Source of the DNA: Neurospora intermedia
Taxonomy: Eukaryota; Ascomycota; Sordariomycetes; Sordariales; Sordariaceae
Direction of reading: 5' to 3'
Length of the DNA: 64,000 nucleotides
Assembly: GCA_037102815.1 (NCBI GenBank)
Contig: BTPP01000007.1
Span: 2,232,001-2,296,000, forward strand
Both the position numbers and the translations under genes were made by a program. This document shows positions 61,724 to 64,000 of the stretch, in pieces. The notes beneath the pieces were generated by a model, which saw only the letters and a program-made list of their open reading frames with translations, ran no database searches and was not told the DNA's origin. The first letter of the stretch is position 1, and every line of letters starts with the position of its first letter.

Positions 61724-63109
61724 ATATAATATAAATTTTATTATTCGGGAAGAGGGTTTAATAAATCATTAGTAGCGTTAATTGTAATAGTAGTGTTAGG
61801 AATAGTTAGAGCGGGGTTATAATCCTCCGAACTACCTATTTCGGTATTATTATTATTTTTAGAATAGTTAAGTAGAATTGGTTCGCTATTAGATAGAGCT
61901 TCTATATTCTTAATACTATTTACTATCGTATCCTTGTTAAGATCGTTGCCGGAGGGTAATAATTTAGGTTATTTACTATTAGAATAAGTTCTAATATCCT
62001 TAATTTAACCGTCTAATTATAGTTATCCGCTATTAGTCTAGGGCTATTTAAACGGCGAGGAAATATTATTAATTAGCGACTTATATTACTTTTTAAAGGG
62101 TATAAATAAAACGTTTACCTCTATTATAATTATTTACCTCTAGGTATTAATATAGGCGATAATTTCCAATTTACCGACTTTATATTCCTTTTAACCTATC
62201 TCTTCTATAAATATTTTCTATTAATTAATTCGAATTATTAATTCTAATTGTAACGATCTAATTAACGCTTAGGTTAAATTCTTTAAATAGTGTATAATTT
62301 AAAATTCTAATAGGGATAGTCCTATATTAGCGATATAAAGGACTTTAGTAGCTATTACCTTCCTATTTGTAATATTACTAAGGTTTATAATTATAAGCTT
62401 AATAATAGGAAGAAAGTACATTAAATTTTTATATTTAAAGTTATCCTCAAACTTATTTTAATTCTCCGCGTAGTAAGTAATAATATAAGAATATACTATA
62501 CCGATTTAGTAAGTACGGACTAATATAAATCCTACGATTGTTTAGGGGGGTTCCGCGACCTAAGTAAACCGATTAAAGTTATAATTAAAGAGGACTTTTA
62601 TTAATTCGTAGGTTATAATCGATTTGAGTACTATTAATCTAATATCTTTCTAGAAGGTAAAGGAAGGTTATAATATATAAATTTACTAAATTAAAAATTA
62701 GTATAGCGAATTTAAATCCTATAGGAGGGATAACTAATTACTAACCTTTTGAATAATTCTCTTTTCTTACTAATTAGAGATAGTCCTATTAATTTACGGG
62801 AGGTATTATTTAATTATTTTAATCTACCCAATGCGGTACAAACGACCTATAAATTATAAAATTGTAGTAATATTCTATACAAATCCTAAGCTAATCCTAA
62901 TATAATATTATATATAAATATTAAAACCTACTACGTTAATGTTAGAATTTAGAATAAGAATATTAATAATAGTATATTAATTATTCTATTCCTTAATAAT
63001 ATTCGTTTACTCCTAAGTATTTTAGTTCGATATAATTGCCTTTACTATAAAGCTTACTTTATAAAGGATTGAAAAAAGTATTTTAATGAAGTTAGTTAAC
63101 GAATTCGAG

Positions 63110-63156
63110 ATTAAATCCGATAGGGGTAATAGAATTTACCCCTATAGGAATTAAAT
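63110..63156. repeat. Palindromic hairpin, ~20-bp arms
   Basis: ATTAAATCCGATAGGGGTAA pairs with TTACCCCTATAGGAATTAAAT around a short spacer. Confidence 0.8.
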
Positions 63157-64000
63157 GTAAGATAAATAAGGTAGATATTTATATTTATATTTAAGGTTGG
63201 TTAATAATAATGAGGATGTATTCGTTCTAATAGCATAAATCGAAATACTTTTTAAAAATCTATATTTAGAGTAGTGATTTTCTATATACCTAAACGAATA
63301 TTTATATATAATCGATAGGCGGGAGGATATTAGGATTGCGGTTAAAGGAGTTATATATATACGTTAACCCGCTATTGAAGTTCAATTTTATTAGGGTATT
63401 AACCTTATTAATACCGAAATTTATAATAGTTTTGGCCGGCTTTCTACCTTGTAACGCGGTATTAAAGTCTTATACGAATATTAATTCCCTATTAGACGCT
63501 ACTTTAATTTCCTTATAATTAATTATAGTATTAAATTAAAGTAGGTCCTAAGTATATATATTTTAGGCGAGGAATTATAAGCCTCGTACTAAAATAGGGC
63601 TAAAGCCTTTTAATTAGTCCTCCGTATTAAAAGTTATAGTAATTACCTCTTCCGGTTGTTCTATAATTAATATTAAATATTTATTAATTAATATTTAAAT
63701 TCGGCCGGCGAACCGCTTACTATACACTAGGTATACTTAATATACTTCTATAGGTAGAATTCCTAAAAATAGGAAAACTACTTACCTATTAGGCAATTAG
63801 AGAAGAATATTTATACCTCTCAATAAAAAGAAAATTTACAATTCTCTTATAATAGTATTTATAATACCGGTAATAATAGTACTTTTATCGGAAATAAACC
63901 GCTAAAACCCGGGGTAAAGCACCTACTATTTATAGCCCTATTCGAATTAGATAGTATAAAGATTATTTACGACCCGTTTAGAGATATTAGTATTAAAAAT

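Larger units (their letters stand above)
59900..64000. other. RIP-degraded sequence with a local duplication
   Basis: AT-rich and without a recognisable gene. A ~110-bp segment at about 60,137-60,250 recurs at about 60,345-60,455 (landmarks GGATATATAGGGAGA and ACTTATTTATAATCC), a period of about 208 bp. Palindromic words of the ATTTAAATCC family occur at about 61,583, 61,683, 62,710 and 63,110. Open frames such as 63,336-63,518 are not supported as genes. Confidence 0.5.

Noticed and set aside
1-64000. Effector-like small cysteine-rich genes, often found in AT-rich fungal isochores
   Set aside because: None of the short open frames in the deserts combined a signal-peptide-like start with several cysteines.
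48890-64000. Starship giant element with a DUF3435 tyrosine-recombinase captain
   Set aside because: No R-H-R-Y type recombinase segments or DUF3435-like stretch could be read on either strand; the arrays alone do not support it.
1-64000. tRNA, rRNA and CRISPR features
   Set aside because: No cloverleaf with A and B boxes, no rDNA-like stretch, and the regular repeats are tandem satellites or hairpins in a eukaryotic genome.

Overview
The window looks like a Pezizomycotina (filamentous ascomycete) chromosome segment, probably Sordariomycetes and perhaps Hypocreales. That placement rests on the feel of three well-preserved proteins, short GT-AG introns, a TTAGGG-type repeat and very heavy RIP (repeat-induced point mutation). 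It is inference, not a search result. About 58 of 64 kb is extremely AT-rich, crowded with TA and poor in CA/TG dinucleotides. In these parts repeated copies differ almost only by C/T and G/A transitions, which is the mark of RIP. A sharply bounded GC-balanced island (about 36.6-42.7 kb) holds the only intact genes.

Gene island: ILV1 (threonine deaminase, minus strand, one in-frame intron) is divergent from RCF1 (HIG1-domain respiratory supercomplex factor, plus strand, one intron). RCF1 converges on RTC5 (TLDc protein, minus strand, one coding intron and perhaps a 5'UTR intron). Their functions are unrelated: isoleucine synthesis, mitochondrial respiration and vacuole/V-ATPase biology. ILV1 carries a perfect TGAGTCA (Gcn4/CPC1-type) palindrome inside its intron and a CCGG-NN-CCGG (Leu3-type) site just upstream of the ATG.

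Left desert (1-36.5 kb): a 3.3-kb terminal-inverted-repeat element flanked by TA (1,561-4,867); 6-7 kb of unclassified degenerate coding sequence with little-mutated flanks rich in short tandem repeats, including a G-quadruplex motif at 11.8 kb; two copies of a Tad-like LINE (13.8-18.5 and about 21.4-26.6 kb, both minus strand); and a broken Ty3/gypsy LTR retrotransposon (18,843-33,605, 239-bp LTRs, likely 5-bp target duplication) into which the second LINE has inserted. The LTR element also has a long proline/threonine-rich coding-like stretch on the opposite strand between pol and the 3' LTR. A roughly 560-bp MITE with about 80-bp inverted repeats lies 138 bp beyond the ILV1 stop codon.

Right desert (42.7-64 kb): a 4.7-kb Tc1/mariner-like element (42,740-47,433), whose island-side inverted repeat is unmutated and whose far-side repeat is RIPed. 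A 293-bp unmutated foldback MITE has inserted into its transposase. Then come a possible DUF6589-type remnant (48.9-50.7 kb), an unmutated 0.85-kb patch with an interstitial telomeric repeat, and a 13-kb zone of tandem arrays (units of about 230, 135, 148 and 208 bp). Small palindromic hairpins built on ATTTAAATCC(T/G)ATAGGGG are scattered through that zone. I recognised no tRNA, rRNA, CRISPR, effector-like or Starship-captain gene.
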